Source of the DNA: 2-01-FULL-39-10-A sp964565795
Lineage (GTDB): Bacteria > Patescibacteriota > Microgenomatia > Levybacterales > UBA12049
Reading direction: 5' to 3'
Assembly (NCBI GenBank): GCA_964565795.1
Contig: CAZMGC010000035.1
Location: 1-8,686 of the forward strand
DNA: 8,686 bases
Below the pieces are notes generated by a model that was given only the letters and a program-made list of their open reading frames with translations, was not told where the DNA came from and did no database searches. Below, one piece after another: positions 1 through 7,269 of the stretch; the stretch's first letter is position 1, and each line of letters starts with the position of its first letter. The position numbers were made by a program, and so were the translations under genes.

Positions 1-1370
1 ATTATAATTGTATTTTTATCAAAAGTCTGTGAAGTCACGTATTTTACCACATCCATTAATCTTGGAAAATATAAAGCGTCTTTTCCAAATTTCTTAACTT
101 CTTCAACAAGCAAACTTGACGAAAAACTATCATCAATTTCCTCTCTAAAAGATGGGAATATTTCCGCGATTAAAACTTGATCTGCATCGGAAAAAGCAGT
201 CGAAAATTCTGTAAAAAGCGCTTTAGTTCGCGAATACATATGGGGTTGAAAAATTGGAATTATTTTATGTTTTGGATATGCTTTTCTAAATGCAGCAAGA
301 GTATTCTTTATTTCCACTGGATGATGGGCATAGTCGTCATAAAGTAATCCTCCACTTGGAAGATTCCCAATAAATTCAGATCTTCTCTTAGTGCCTTTAA
401 ATTTACCTAATCCATTTCTAATTTGCTCAACTGTTAAACCTGATTCAATCCCAACAACAATTGCACCAAGTGCATTTACGGCATTCTGCTCTCCGAATAC
501 ATTCATAGAGAATTGCCCCAAATCTGCACCATGGGATTTTACCCAAAAAAACATTTTATCGTTTGTAAAACTTGCCCTTTCTAAAACATAATCATTATCT
601 GGTGAGATCCCGTAAGTAATCTTTCTCGCTTCCACTCTTTTTAGGAAATCCCGATTTTCCGCTCCGTCTCCACAAGCAATCAAAACTCCATTCGCATTTA
701 GTATTTTAGTAAAATCTATAAATACCTTTTTTATTTCCTCTAAGTTTTCATAAATATCAGGATGATCAAAATCAATATTTGTAACTACCAGAATATCCGG
801 GTTCTGATACAAGAATTTTGGCACAAGGTCGCTTTTTATATCTGCAAAATATTCATCAGACTCAGTGATAAAATATTCTCCTTTCCCGAAATGACCAGAA
901 GAACCAAGTGACGGAATATCAGAAGTTCCAATTACATATGACGGCTTAAGTCCGTTATTTTCAAAAACAGTGGCTATCATTGCAGTAGTAGTTGTCTTTC
1001 CATGAGATCCCGAAACACTTATTCCTTTTAATTTTTTGCCGAAAATTTCTCCTTTTTGAAAAATTCCTAAAGCTTGACCCTGATTTAAAACTTTAATTCC
1101 AAGCTCTTTTGCTTTTACAACTTCCAGGTTTTCAGACCCACCGTGTGCCGCTGTAGCGATTACCAAATCTACTCCTTCTACATTAGAAGCTGCAAAGTCG
1201 TGAATGCTTTCAATGCCAGCTTTTTTTAATTCTTTATCGGTAATAAATACATCTGAAACATCAGAACCCGTGACATTAAAGCCTGCCTCTTTAGCGATTA
1301 TGGCAAGAGGCGCCATTCCAACTCCCTTAATTCCAGTAAAATGAATTTTTTTTATTTTCTTATAATCCAT
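1..1370 (-). CDS. murC: UDP-N-acetylmuramate--L-alanine ligase (MurC), 3' end cut by window edge
   Basis: Cytoplasmic ATP-dependent ligase that adds L-alanine to UDP-MurNAc, the first step of stem-peptide synthesis. I translated 456 residues by hand from the ATG at 1370; the frame stays open to the window edge. Visible motifs in order: dinucleotide-fold loop GIKGVGMAPLA (13-23) in domain 1, ATP P-loop GSHGKTTTT (121-129), ESDEYF (170-175), NIDFDHPD (198-205), FGEQNAVNA (292-300; an H is more usual than this Q), KGTKRRSEF (325-333), the MurC hallmark DDYAHHP (345-351) and FQPHMYSRTK (374-383). Unlike MurE and MurF here, it keeps its N-terminal UDP-binding domain. By family length only a short C-terminal stretch, including the usual GAGD-like motif, should lie outside the window. 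The start is 6 bases after the murE stop, so it is in the same operon. The recycling ligase Mpl is the main alternative; operon context favours MurC. Confidence 0.93.
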   Translation of the reverse strand, partial: MDYKKIKKIHFTGIKGVGMAPLAIIAKEAGFNVTGSDVSDVFITDKELKKAGIESIHDFAASNVEGVDLVIATAAHGGSENLEVVKAKELGIKVLNQGQALGIFQKGEIFGKKLKGISVSGSHGKTTTTAMIATVFENNGLKPSYVIGTSDIPSLGSSGHFGKGEYFITESDEYFADIKSDLVPKFLYQNPDILVVTNIDFDHPDIYENLEEIKKVFIDFTKILNANGVLIACGDGAENRDFLKRVEARKITYGISPDNDYVLERASFTNDKMFFWVKSHGADLGQFSMNVFGEQNAVNALGAIVVGIESGLTVEQIRNGLGKFKGTKRRSEFIGNLPSGGLLYDDYAHHPVEIKNTLAAFRKAYPKHKIIPIFQPHMYSRTKALFTEFSTAFSDADQVLIAEIFPSFREEIDDSFSSSLLVEEVKKFGKDALYFPRLMDVVKYVTSQTFDKNTII

Positions 1371-1376
1371 ATAAAA

Positions 1377-2564
1377 TTATTTTCTAGTTTTAATTGCATT
1401 ATCCACGACTTTATATTCATCCCAAGGTAAATCGCGACTTCCATATGTCATTGATTTTTCATGCGCTTTTCCTGTTATCACCACAAGATCTCCTTTTCCA
1501 GCCATTTCAATTGCTGCATTAATCGCATCTTTTCGATCCGTCATTTTAAATACCTTGGCATCTTTTTTCTTAATACCACTTGCAATCTCATCCACTATTT
1601 TATTTACATCTTCGCTTCTTGGATCTTCTGCGGTTAGAATTAAAATATCAGCATGTTTTGAAGAAGTCTCTCCCATGAAAGGTCTTTTTGAATGATCCCT
1701 CTCCCCAGCTGAACCAAAAACATGAATTATTCGTCCCTTAGTGCTCTCTCTTAAAGAACTAAGCAATTGCTCAAAAGCATTTGGCGTATGTGCAAAATCA
1801 ATTAACACTGAAAACTCTCCCTCATATACAAAATCTACTCTCCCAAGTGGAAGCTTAAATGTTTTTATAGCGTTTCTTATTTCTTCATGGCTTAACCCTA
1901 ATGATTTAGCAACAGTAGCTGCTGCTAAAACATTATACTTATTAAAGCTATCTATCATAACTTTTGACTCAAAAGTGAAATTTTTGAGATTCACATCAGC
2001 GCTATCAAAAAATCCATATGTTATCCAATTTTTATTATCCTTACTGTTTTTTGCATCAGATAAGAGCGTGTAGGATCCGTCGTCTCTATTTACTACAGCA
2101 ATTTTAGCCATTTTTAAAAGCTTCTCTTTAGTGTGGAGATAGTGATCAAAAGTCTTATGATAATCCAAATGCTCACTTGTTATATTTGTCAAAACTCCGA
2201 CTTTAAAAGGAATTCCCCAAGTTCTATATTGATCGAGTGCATGAGAGGTAACTTCCAAAACAAAGTATTCACTTCCAGACTGAACAGCTTGCCTTAGAAA
2301 TTTCTGCAGCGCAAATGGACTCGGAGTTGTAACGTGAAATCCTGTTTCGTAATCTTTTTTTCCAACTGAAGCGCCGATACTTGTGAGCATGGAAACATTT
2401 TTTCCACTGGATTTTAGAATATGATATATAAGATTAACTGTGGTTGTTTTTCCATCAGTTCCAGTGACCCCAATGACCGTTAGTTTTCTCCCCGGAAATA
2501 AATACGTAAGGTTTGCAAAAAAGGCTACAATGTGATGATAAACATTCTTTATTTTTTGAAACAT
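1377..2564 (-). CDS. murE: MurE-type UDP-MurNAc-tripeptide synthetase lacking the N-terminal domain
   Basis: Cytoplasmic ligase that adds the third stem-peptide residue (meso-diaminopimelate or lysine) to UDP-MurNAc-dipeptide. It has 395 residues against roughly 480-500 for usual MurE: the P-loop GTDGKTTT is at 35-42 instead of beyond 100, so the UDP-binding domain 1 is absent. Residues 1-28 form a short hydrophobic/basic lead-in. Further motifs: HVTTPSPF (77-84), EVTSHALDQYR (104-114), TNITSEHLDYH (126-136), K146 as the likely carbamylated lysine, FNKYNVLAA (207-215), DFAHTP (256-261), EDPR (313-316) and GKAHE (365-369). EDPR plus the G and E of GKAHE resemble diaminopimelate-type enzymes more than lysine-type ones, but this is inference. 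The ATG start is 20 bases after murF and the stop is 6 bases before murC. The upstream frame belongs to an intact murF, so the short N-terminus is not explained by a frameshift in this window. Confidence 0.9.
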   Translation of the reverse strand: MFQKIKNVYHHIVAFFANLTYLFPGRKLTVIGVTGTDGKTTTVNLIYHILKSSGKNVSMLTSIGASVGKKDYETGFHVTTPSPFALQKFLRQAVQSGSEYFVLEVTSHALDQYRTWGIPFKVGVLTNITSEHLDYHKTFDHYLHTKEKLLKMAKIAVVNRDDGSYTLLSDAKNSKDNKNWITYGFFDSADVNLKNFTFESKVMIDSFNKYNVLAAATVAKSLGLSHEEIRNAIKTFKLPLGRVDFVYEGEFSVLIDFAHTPNAFEQLLSSLRESTKGRIIHVFGSAGERDHSKRPFMGETSSKHADILILTAEDPRSEDVNKIVDEIASGIKKKDAKVFKMTDRKDAINAAIEMAGKGDLVVITGKAHEKSMTYGSRDLPWDEYKVVDNAIKTRK

Positions 2565-2570
2565 ATTTTG

Positions 2571-2576
2571 ATTATA
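2571..2576 (-). promoter_or_regulatory. possible internal -10 box (TATAAT) just before murE
   Basis: On the minus strand a perfect TATAAT ends 6 bases before the murE ATG. No -35-like hexamer is visible 17 bases upstream, and the region is AT-rich, so this may be chance. If used, it would start transcription at or next to the ATG. Confidence 0.2.
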
Positions 2577-2584
2577 CTATCTAT

Positions 2585-3904
2585 CTATTCGCGGCGCTTT
2601 CTATTCCAAAAACTACCCCTTCTAGGTAAAAACTCTTCATCAGATTTATTTTTAAGAAGTATTTCAACGACGCGTTCAAGGTAAAGAGTATTTTGCGAAC
2701 CTTTAACCAAGATAACGTCTCCACGATTAGTCAAAGCTTCAATTGAATCTTTTGCATCTTTAAATGTTTCAAAACTTTTATATTTGAAGTTATTTTTATC
2801 AAGAACTGGAGCCACATACTCATTCATCAAAGGACCAATAAGAATCGCAAAATCTAAATTTTTGTAAATTATCTTAGCAAGTTCTAAATGTTGAATTCGA
2901 CTTAAAGTTCCAAGTTCCCTCATGTCTCCCAAAATTCCTACTTTTCTGCCTTTTCTAATTTCCCCCATTACCTCTATAGCTCCTTTTGCTGCAGAAAGTG
3001 AAGAATTATATGAAGAATCGATAATTAATGTGTCTTTAATTCCTTCAAAAATAGAAAACCTTCCCGGAGGGAGAGAAAAATTTTCCTCAACTAAACTTAA
3101 TGCATCATTAATGCTAAATTTACAAACAAACGCAGTAGCTATTACCTCCATTAAAGAATATGCAAAATACTTAGGCAAAGGTTTCTGAATATTTAAACTA
3201 TATCGATCTTTAAGGAAAATAAAATTTACCGTAAAACTTTTATCTGTAATCTGGATACTTGAGATGTAAAAATCTGCACTTTTATCATTTGCTGAAATAG
3301 TTACTGTTTTGGATTTTAAAGGTAAAAGATTTTTAATATTTTTATCATCTAGATTTACGATCGATGTGCCCGATGGGTCAATTGATTTCAGTAGTTTTCC
3401 CTCTTCCTTTGCAGTAAGATTCAAAATCTGATCTCTTCTTTTTACTTCATCTTCTTCGTTAATCAACTTATCGAAATTTAAACTATGTTCGATTTCAATA
3501 TTTGTAAGTACCCCCACATTTGGCGTAACGATAGATAAAAGATATTCCATATTCTTCGGTAACATTGGGCTATCAATTCCCATTTCCAAAACTAAAAATT
3601 CGTATTTTTTATTATTTGTTAATATTCTAAATGGAGAAAGAAATAAAACCTTGAACCATTCTTTAAAAGTGTAATTTTCAACATCAATATCCAGTATATT
3701 TAAAGGAATTCCTGTCTCACTATTTTTTCCTTTTCCTTCCTTTATGCTAAATTTTGAACTTAAAACTTTTCCTATTAAAAGCGCAGTTGAAGATTTTCCA
3801 CTTGCTCCACCAACACCAATCACAACAGGATTAATTTTTTTCAATTGGATTTTTGCAAAATATCTAATATAAAAAAGGAATATTTTTACAAATAAATTTT
3901 TCAT
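2585..3904 (-). CDS. murF: MurF-type UDP-MurNAc-tripeptide--D-alanyl-D-alanine ligase lacking the N-terminal domain
   Basis: Cytoplasmic ligase that attaches D-Ala-D-Ala to UDP-MurNAc-tripeptide, completing the pentapeptide precursor. It has 439 residues. The P-loop is GGASGKSST (32-40), about 75 residues nearer the start than in usual MurF, so domain 1 is missing and residues 1-29 are a hydrophobic and basic lead-in. MurF-specific marks: KNSETGIPLNIL (60-71), LEMGIDSP (106-113), TNIEIEHS (134-141), LPPGRFSIFEG (278-288), DSSYNSS (296-302, in place of the usual DDSYNANP), GDMRELG (326-332) and LVKGSQN (399-405). The C-terminal tail (427-439) is strongly basic. The ATG is 8 bases after the ftsI stop. 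murF lies before murE, the reverse of the classical order. The degenerate substrate-binding motifs leave a small chance that this is a MurF-like ligase of altered specificity. Confidence 0.87.
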   Translation of the reverse strand: MKNLFVKIFLFYIRYFAKIQLKKINPVVIGVGGASGKSSTALLIGKVLSSKFSIKEGKGKNSETGIPLNILDIDVENYTFKEWFKVLFLSPFRILTNNKKYEFLVLEMGIDSPMLPKNMEYLLSIVTPNVGVLTNIEIEHSLNFDKLINEEDEVKRRDQILNLTAKEEGKLLKSIDPSGTSIVNLDDKNIKNLLPLKSKTVTISANDKSADFYISSIQITDKSFTVNFIFLKDRYSLNIQKPLPKYFAYSLMEVIATAFVCKFSINDALSLVEENFSLPPGRFSIFEGIKDTLIIDSSYNSSLSAAKGAIEVMGEIRKGRKVGILGDMRELGTLSRIQHLELAKIIYKNLDFAILIGPLMNEYVAPVLDKNNFKYKSFETFKDAKDSIEALTNRGDVILVKGSQNTLYLERVVEILLKNKSDEEFLPRRGSFWNRKRRE

Positions 3905-3912
3905 ATATTTTT

Positions 3913-5595
3913 CTAATCTTCGGGAGCTATACCATAATATGTAAATAGTCCCTGTGCGATTCCGAAAAAGACAGGAGCAGCTGTCTCTGCACCGTAGATT
4001 CTAGCAGTTGGCCTGTCTAAAATCACTAACATAATAAATTTTGGGTCTGATGCAGGCGCAAATCCTATAAACGAGGCGATAGTTTTATTCGGATCATATT
4101 TTCCTTCAACTGGAATTGATGCAGTTCCAGTTTTTCCTGCAACTCTATAATTATCAATTTTTGCCCACCTGGCTTCTCCCTTATCTACCGCATTGACTAA
4201 TACTTCAGTCATAACCTTAGCGGTAGCAGCAGAAATTGGCCTACCGATTTCTTTTGGGGGAATTTTTGTAACCTCACCATGAACATCTGTAACCGATGAT
4301 ACAATATGAGGCTCCATCATAACTCCATTATTTGCGATTGAAGCAAATGCTGTCAAAAGCTCAATTGGCGTAATTGAAATTCCCTGTCCAAATCCAGTTG
4401 TAGCAAGATCTACTGCATACCAATTTTCTTTTGGCTTTATTTCTGCGACAACTTCTCCTTGAAGATCAATTCCAGTTAATTTGCCGATACCAAATCTATT
4501 AAGATATTTCATCATCCTATCAAGCCCAAGTTTTTGCGCTGTGTATACCATACCGGTATTATCAGAATGCTGAATAACCTCTAACATTGTCGCATTCGGA
4601 AAATATTCATCATTCCAGGTATGAAGATCGTATCCTCCCACAGAAACAGGGCCAGCGCAAATTGGACATTTACTCTGTGGGGTTAAAAGCTTTTCATTAA
4701 AGGCAGCTGACATAACAAGAGGCTTAAATGTAGAACCAGGCTCATAAAGATTAGTAACAAATGTATTTTTGTATAAATCACTTGAATATTCGCCATATTT
4801 TGCTGGATCAAATGATGGAAAATTTGCCATTGCAAGAATCGCCCCGGTTTTAGGATCCATAATTCCTACCATTCCCCCTGCTGCACCATATCTCTCAATT
4901 CCTTCTTTAAGTTTTTTTTCTGCTAAGAATTGTATAGATCTATTAATGTGTAAATTTAGACTACTGCCATCTGTACCGAAAGATTTTTCATTATCCACAC
5001 GGGCTAGAATTGGGCGCCCAATTGCATCATGAATTTGAACAGCAGAACCATGTTTTCCTTTTAATAATCTGTCGTAATAACCTTCAATTCCAGAATACCC
5101 CTTACTGCCTCCATTTTCATCTTTTCCCACAAACCCTAAAAGATTTGCTGCCATAGAAGCCTCTGGATAAAATCTTTCAAATTGCTTTTCAAATCCAAGT
5201 CCTAGAATTTCTTCTTTTTCTATTCTCTCGCGAATTTGTGGATCAATCCCATGAGCAATCGGCACCCAGAACAAATCCTGGTCTAATTGTGCGCTTATCG
5301 ATGCCTGATCAATTCCTAAGGTTTCTGATAAAACTCGTGAAACCTGAGATTTATTTTTAACCTCCTTGGGATTTGCATACAGAAGATAGGTAATTTTATT
5401 AGCAGCTATTGGAAACCCGTCAGAAGTCATAATCTCGCCTCTTACAGGCTCAATTTTTATAGACTGTCCATACTGAATTTGACCAAGTTCAGATAACTCT
5501 TCAGCTTTAACGATTTGCCAGTAGAAGAGTCTAAGCAAAATAACCCCAAAAATTAATGTAAAAAACAGTAGAACTGTACGATATCTTAAAATCAT
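3913..5595 (-). CDS. ftsI: class B penicillin-binding protein, FtsI/PBP2/SpoVD type transpeptidase
   Basis: Membrane-anchored D,D-transpeptidase that cross-links septal peptidoglycan outside the membrane. It has 560 residues, normal for the family. Layout: short cytoplasmic start, transmembrane helix about 8-25, dimerisation domain from about 48 (RGEI at 52-55) to 205, and transpeptidase domain about 235-550. All three active-site motifs are present: S288-T-F-K291 with catalytic Ser288, S344-D-N346, and K488-T-G490. GFGQGISITP (401-410) is also typical. No PASTA domains follow. An unusual CPIC pair (C310, C313) lies about 20 residues after the nucleophile. The ATG overlaps the ftsL stop by 4 bases (ATGA), suggesting translational coupling, and no Shine-Dalgarno sequence is seen. 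Position after ftsL supports FtsI over an elongation-type PBP2. The encoded enzyme should bind beta-lactams. Confidence 0.93.
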   Translation of the reverse strand: MILRYRTVLLFFTLIFGVILLRLFYWQIVKAEELSELGQIQYGQSIKIEPVRGEIMTSDGFPIAANKITYLLYANPKEVKNKSQVSRVLSETLGIDQASISAQLDQDLFWVPIAHGIDPQIRERIEKEEILGLGFEKQFERFYPEASMAANLLGFVGKDENGGSKGYSGIEGYYDRLLKGKHGSAVQIHDAIGRPILARVDNEKSFGTDGSSLNLHINRSIQFLAEKKLKEGIERYGAAGGMVGIMDPKTGAILAMANFPSFDPAKYGEYSSDLYKNTFVTNLYEPGSTFKPLVMSAAFNEKLLTPQSKCPICAGPVSVGGYDLHTWNDEYFPNATMLEVIQHSDNTGMVYTAQKLGLDRMMKYLNRFGIGKLTGIDLQGEVVAEIKPKENWYAVDLATTGFGQGISITPIELLTAFASIANNGVMMEPHIVSSVTDVHGEVTKIPPKEIGRPISAATAKVMTEVLVNAVDKGEARWAKIDNYRVAGKTGTASIPVEGKYDPNKTIASFIGFAPASDPKFIMLVILDRPTARIYGAETAAPVFFGIAQGLFTYYGIAPED

Positions 5596-5876
5596 CTAGT
5601 GCGGGCAATTGGCTTAGCTTTTGTTAGGGCAAAATTTGACTTACTGTCAACAAACCCGATTCTTGCAGCCTCAGAAGCTACGTGAGTTAAGGAACTTAAG
5701 GAGTAAATCTTCTCTCTTAATATTACATTTTCTGTTTTGTAGCGAGTCAACTCATCCTGGGTCTTTCCTAACGCAACACCTTTTGTAGAAATTTTATTTG
5801 ATATTGCAGTGCGCGTTATAAAAAGACCTACAATTACTAATATTAAAATTGCTAAAACAAATACTGGTTTTTTCAT
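5592..5876 (-). CDS. ftsL: FtsL/DivIC-like septum protein
   Basis: Small bitopic protein expected to join the FtsQLB-type division complex and help activate the septal synthase. From the ATG at 5876 it has 94 residues: basic start, transmembrane helix about 4-20, then a heptad-like polar helix (about 36-62, coiled coil by eye), then VASEAARIGFVDS (67-79), which resembles the alpha-helical end segment of FtsL and DivIC. The frame is open upstream to a TTG at 5951 and an ATG at 5942, but those would overlap rsmH by about 60-70 bases. I chose 5876 because it falls 7 bases after the rsmH stop and places the helix at the N-terminus; the longer form with 22 extra residues is possible. Identification rests on topology and position between rsmH and ftsI, since sequence conservation in this family is weak. 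Confidence 0.75.
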   Translation of the reverse strand: MKKPVFVLAILILVIVGLFITRTAISNKISTKGVALGKTQDELTRYKTENVILREKIYSLSSLTHVASEAARIGFVDSKSNFALTKAKPIARTR

Positions 5877-5883
5877 AATTTTT

Positions 5884-6774
5884 TTAAACTGAGCTTGTCG
5901 AACGCTCAAAAATTCTAAGCTTGGCACTTTTACTCCTGCCATTTTCTTCAACTTCTTTCTCAGATGGTAATATCGGTTTTTCTGTTAGTACTTTCCCTAA
6001 CTTTTTTTCTTCAAAATCTATAAATGCTCTTTTTACGATTCTGTCTTCCAAAGAATGAAAAGTAATTATCGCTAATCTTCCTTTACTATCAAGTAAATTT
6101 AATGCCTTAGGGAGCGCCTCTTTTAGACTTCCCAATTCATCATTCACTGCAATTCTTAAGGCTTGAAATACTCTTTTTCCTGATGTTGCTCTTGCGAAAT
6201 CATTTACTGTTCTAAATCCATAAGCTGTTGCTAAGGTAAGTGTTAAATCATCTGTTGTTTTAAAAGGTGCAATCTTTCGTCTTTTAATAATTAAATCTGC
6301 AACTCTATTCGCATTCGTTTCTTCACCATAGTTTCTAAATAAATCTACAAGTTCACTTTTGCCTAAGGCATTCACTAGGTCGCTAGCTGCGACTGTTAGA
6401 CTTTTATCCATTCTCATATCTAATGGTCCAGGTAAAATGTACGAAAATCCTCTCTCCGCTGTGTCAATTTGGTGAGAAGAAATCCCTAAATCAAAGAGAA
6501 TCCCAGAAACGCTCACAAATCCTTTGTCTTTAGCAATCACATCAATGTTTCTGAAATTACCTTTAGTAAGAGTTAAATTAGGATTATCTAGTCTACTTCT
6601 GACAAATGAAAGTGCTTCATCATCCTGGTCAATTCCCAAGACTATTCCGCCTTTATTTAAAATTTCCTCAGTATGTCCGCCGCCGCCAAGAGTCGCATCA
6701 ATATATTTGCGTCCCGTTGTGACATTTAGTGCATGTATTGATTCGTTTAAAAGTACAGATTTATGATATTTCAT
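5884..6774 (-). CDS. rsmH: 16S rRNA m4C1402 methyltransferase RsmH (MraW)
   Basis: SAM-dependent enzyme that N4-methylates cytidine 1402 of 16S rRNA in the decoding centre. From the ATG at 6774 it has 296 residues, close to the usual length. Motifs: start MKYHKSVLLNE (1-11), SAM-binding DATLGGGGHT (26-35), GIDQDDEA (47-54), LFDLGISSHQ (93-102), RGFSY (108-112), LDMRMD (118-123), FQALRIAVNDEL (203-214), FHSLEDRIVK (239-248) and a C-terminal RSKSAKLRIFER (280-291). A TTG at 6798 in the same frame would add 8 residues, but the family start aligns with 6774. The gene overlaps the mraZ end by 14 bases and lacks a Shine-Dalgarno sequence, so reinitiation after mraZ is likely. Confidence 0.96.
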   Translation of the reverse strand: MKYHKSVLLNESIHALNVTTGRKYIDATLGGGGHTEEILNKGGIVLGIDQDDEALSFVRSRLDNPNLTLTKGNFRNIDVIAKDKGFVSVSGILFDLGISSHQIDTAERGFSYILPGPLDMRMDKSLTVAASDLVNALGKSELVDLFRNYGEETNANRVADLIIKRRKIAPFKTTDDLTLTLATAYGFRTVNDFARATSGKRVFQALRIAVNDELGSLKEALPKALNLLDSKGRLAIITFHSLEDRIVKRAFIDFEEKKLGKVLTEKPILPSEKEVEENGRSKSAKLRIFERSTSSV

Positions 6775-7198
6775 TATTTTTAGACAGTTTTTCTGCAATT
6801 GGTCCTATTTTCTTAGTTAATTCTAAATTGTGTGTTTCCCAACGTTTCTTGTCCCATATTTGCACGTATCTCATTACCCCCAATATGCTTACTTCTTGTG
6901 TTAAATTTGCGTAATTTCTTAAATAACTAGGCACTATGAACCTTCCTTTGTCATCTAGTGTAACTTCCTCTGCGGATCCAAGGAGAAATCTTTCAATTTC
7001 CCTGGCACTTTTATCAATAATTGGCCTTTCCTTGGTCCCTTCAAGAAGAAGTTCAAATTTACTAACCGATATAACTATCAAAGAGCTTTCAAATCCCTGA
7101 GTTACAATTAAATTGTTGCCCAGTTCACGTCTAAATTTGCTAGGTAATATAATTCTATTTTTCTCATCAATTTTAGTATCCTGCCTACCTATTAACAT
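6761..7198 (-). CDS. mraZ: transcriptional regulator MraZ
   Basis: DNA-binding repressor of the dcw operon, normally a ring-shaped oligomer. It has 145 residues with two SpoVT/AbrB-like swapped-hairpin domains, each carrying the D-x-K-G-R-x3-P-x3-R signature: DEKNRIILPSKFR (11-23, with N in place of the usual G) and DDKGRFIVPSYLR (82-94). The start MLIGRQDTKIDEK matches the family N-terminus, so the ATG at 7198 is preferred over the in-frame TTG at 7237, which would add 13 unrelated residues. GGGG, five bases before the ATG, can serve as a Shine-Dalgarno sequence. It is the first gene of the operon, and its probable operators lie 53-71 bases upstream of the start. Confidence 0.95.
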   Translation of the reverse strand: MLIGRQDTKIDEKNRIILPSKFRRELGNNLIVTQGFESSLIVISVSKFELLLEGTKERPIIDKSAREIERFLLGSAEEVTLDDKGRFIVPSYLRNYANLTQEVSILGVMRYVQIWDKKRWETHNLELTKKIGPIAEKLSKNNEIS

Positions 7199-7203
7199 AT
7201 TTA

Positions 7204-7220
7204 CCCCGATGTTGGCGGGG
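7204..7220 (-). promoter_or_regulatory. mraZ leader hairpin overlapping the likely ribosome binding site
   Basis: The minus strand carries CCCCG, a 7-base loop, then CGGGG, a 5-pair GC stem ending five bases before the mraZ ATG. The GGGG in the 3' arm is the only Shine-Dalgarno-like sequence near the start, so the stem could hide it. The stem is short, and function is inferred only. Confidence 0.4.
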
Positions 7221-7230
7221 CTGCCTGATT

Positions 7231-7248
7231 GGATCAATGTGGATCAAT
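7231..7248 (-). repeat. 10-base-phased pair of ATTGATCC repeats in the mraZ leader
   Basis: The minus strand has ATTGATCC twice, 10 bases apart (7241-7248 and 7231-7238). They directly continue the 10-base phase of the two GTGGGA boxes upstream. They could be extra contacts for an oligomeric regulator or a second factor's site. They do not match the known MraZ consensus. Confidence 0.5.
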
Positions 7249-7250
7249 TG

Positions 7251-7269
7251 TCCCACTTTTTCCCACTTT
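7251..7269 (-). promoter_or_regulatory. probable MraZ operator: two AAAGTGGGA boxes
   Basis: Two exact direct repeats of AAAGTGGGA read on the minus strand (7269-7261 and 7259-7251), with a 10-base period that puts both on the same helix face. In E. coli, MraZ binds tandem TGGGN boxes at 10-base spacing between its promoter and start codon. Here the boxes sit in the same place, just after the predicted transcription start. Binding would block or hinder transcription of the whole dcw operon. Confidence 0.75.

Noticed and set aside
391..591. Plus-strand open frame inside murC
   Set aside because: It is antisense to a clearly conserved ligase, its translation shows no family features, and it has no promoter or ribosome binding site.
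1741..2073. Plus-strand open frame of 110 residues inside murE
   Set aside because: Shadow of murE on the opposite strand; low-complexity composition and no recognisable motif. The other plus-strand frames at 2922-3188, 4769-5032, 6524-6766, 6729-6914 and 7621-7917 were rejected for the same reason.
1377..2564. murE as a truncated or frameshifted pseudogene
   Set aside because: All catalytic motifs are in frame, the missing domain is also absent from murF, and the upstream DNA encodes an intact murF, so no lost N-terminal part is present.
6775..6798. Longer rsmH from a TTG start
   Set aside because: The family N-terminus (MKYHKSVLLNE) begins at the ATG at 6774; the extra 8 residues would add overlap with mraZ and match nothing.
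7199..7237. Longer mraZ from a TTG start
   Set aside because: The extra 13 residues would cover the leader hairpin and ATTGATCC repeats; family proteins start at the MLIG equivalent, which has an ATG and an SD-like GGGG.
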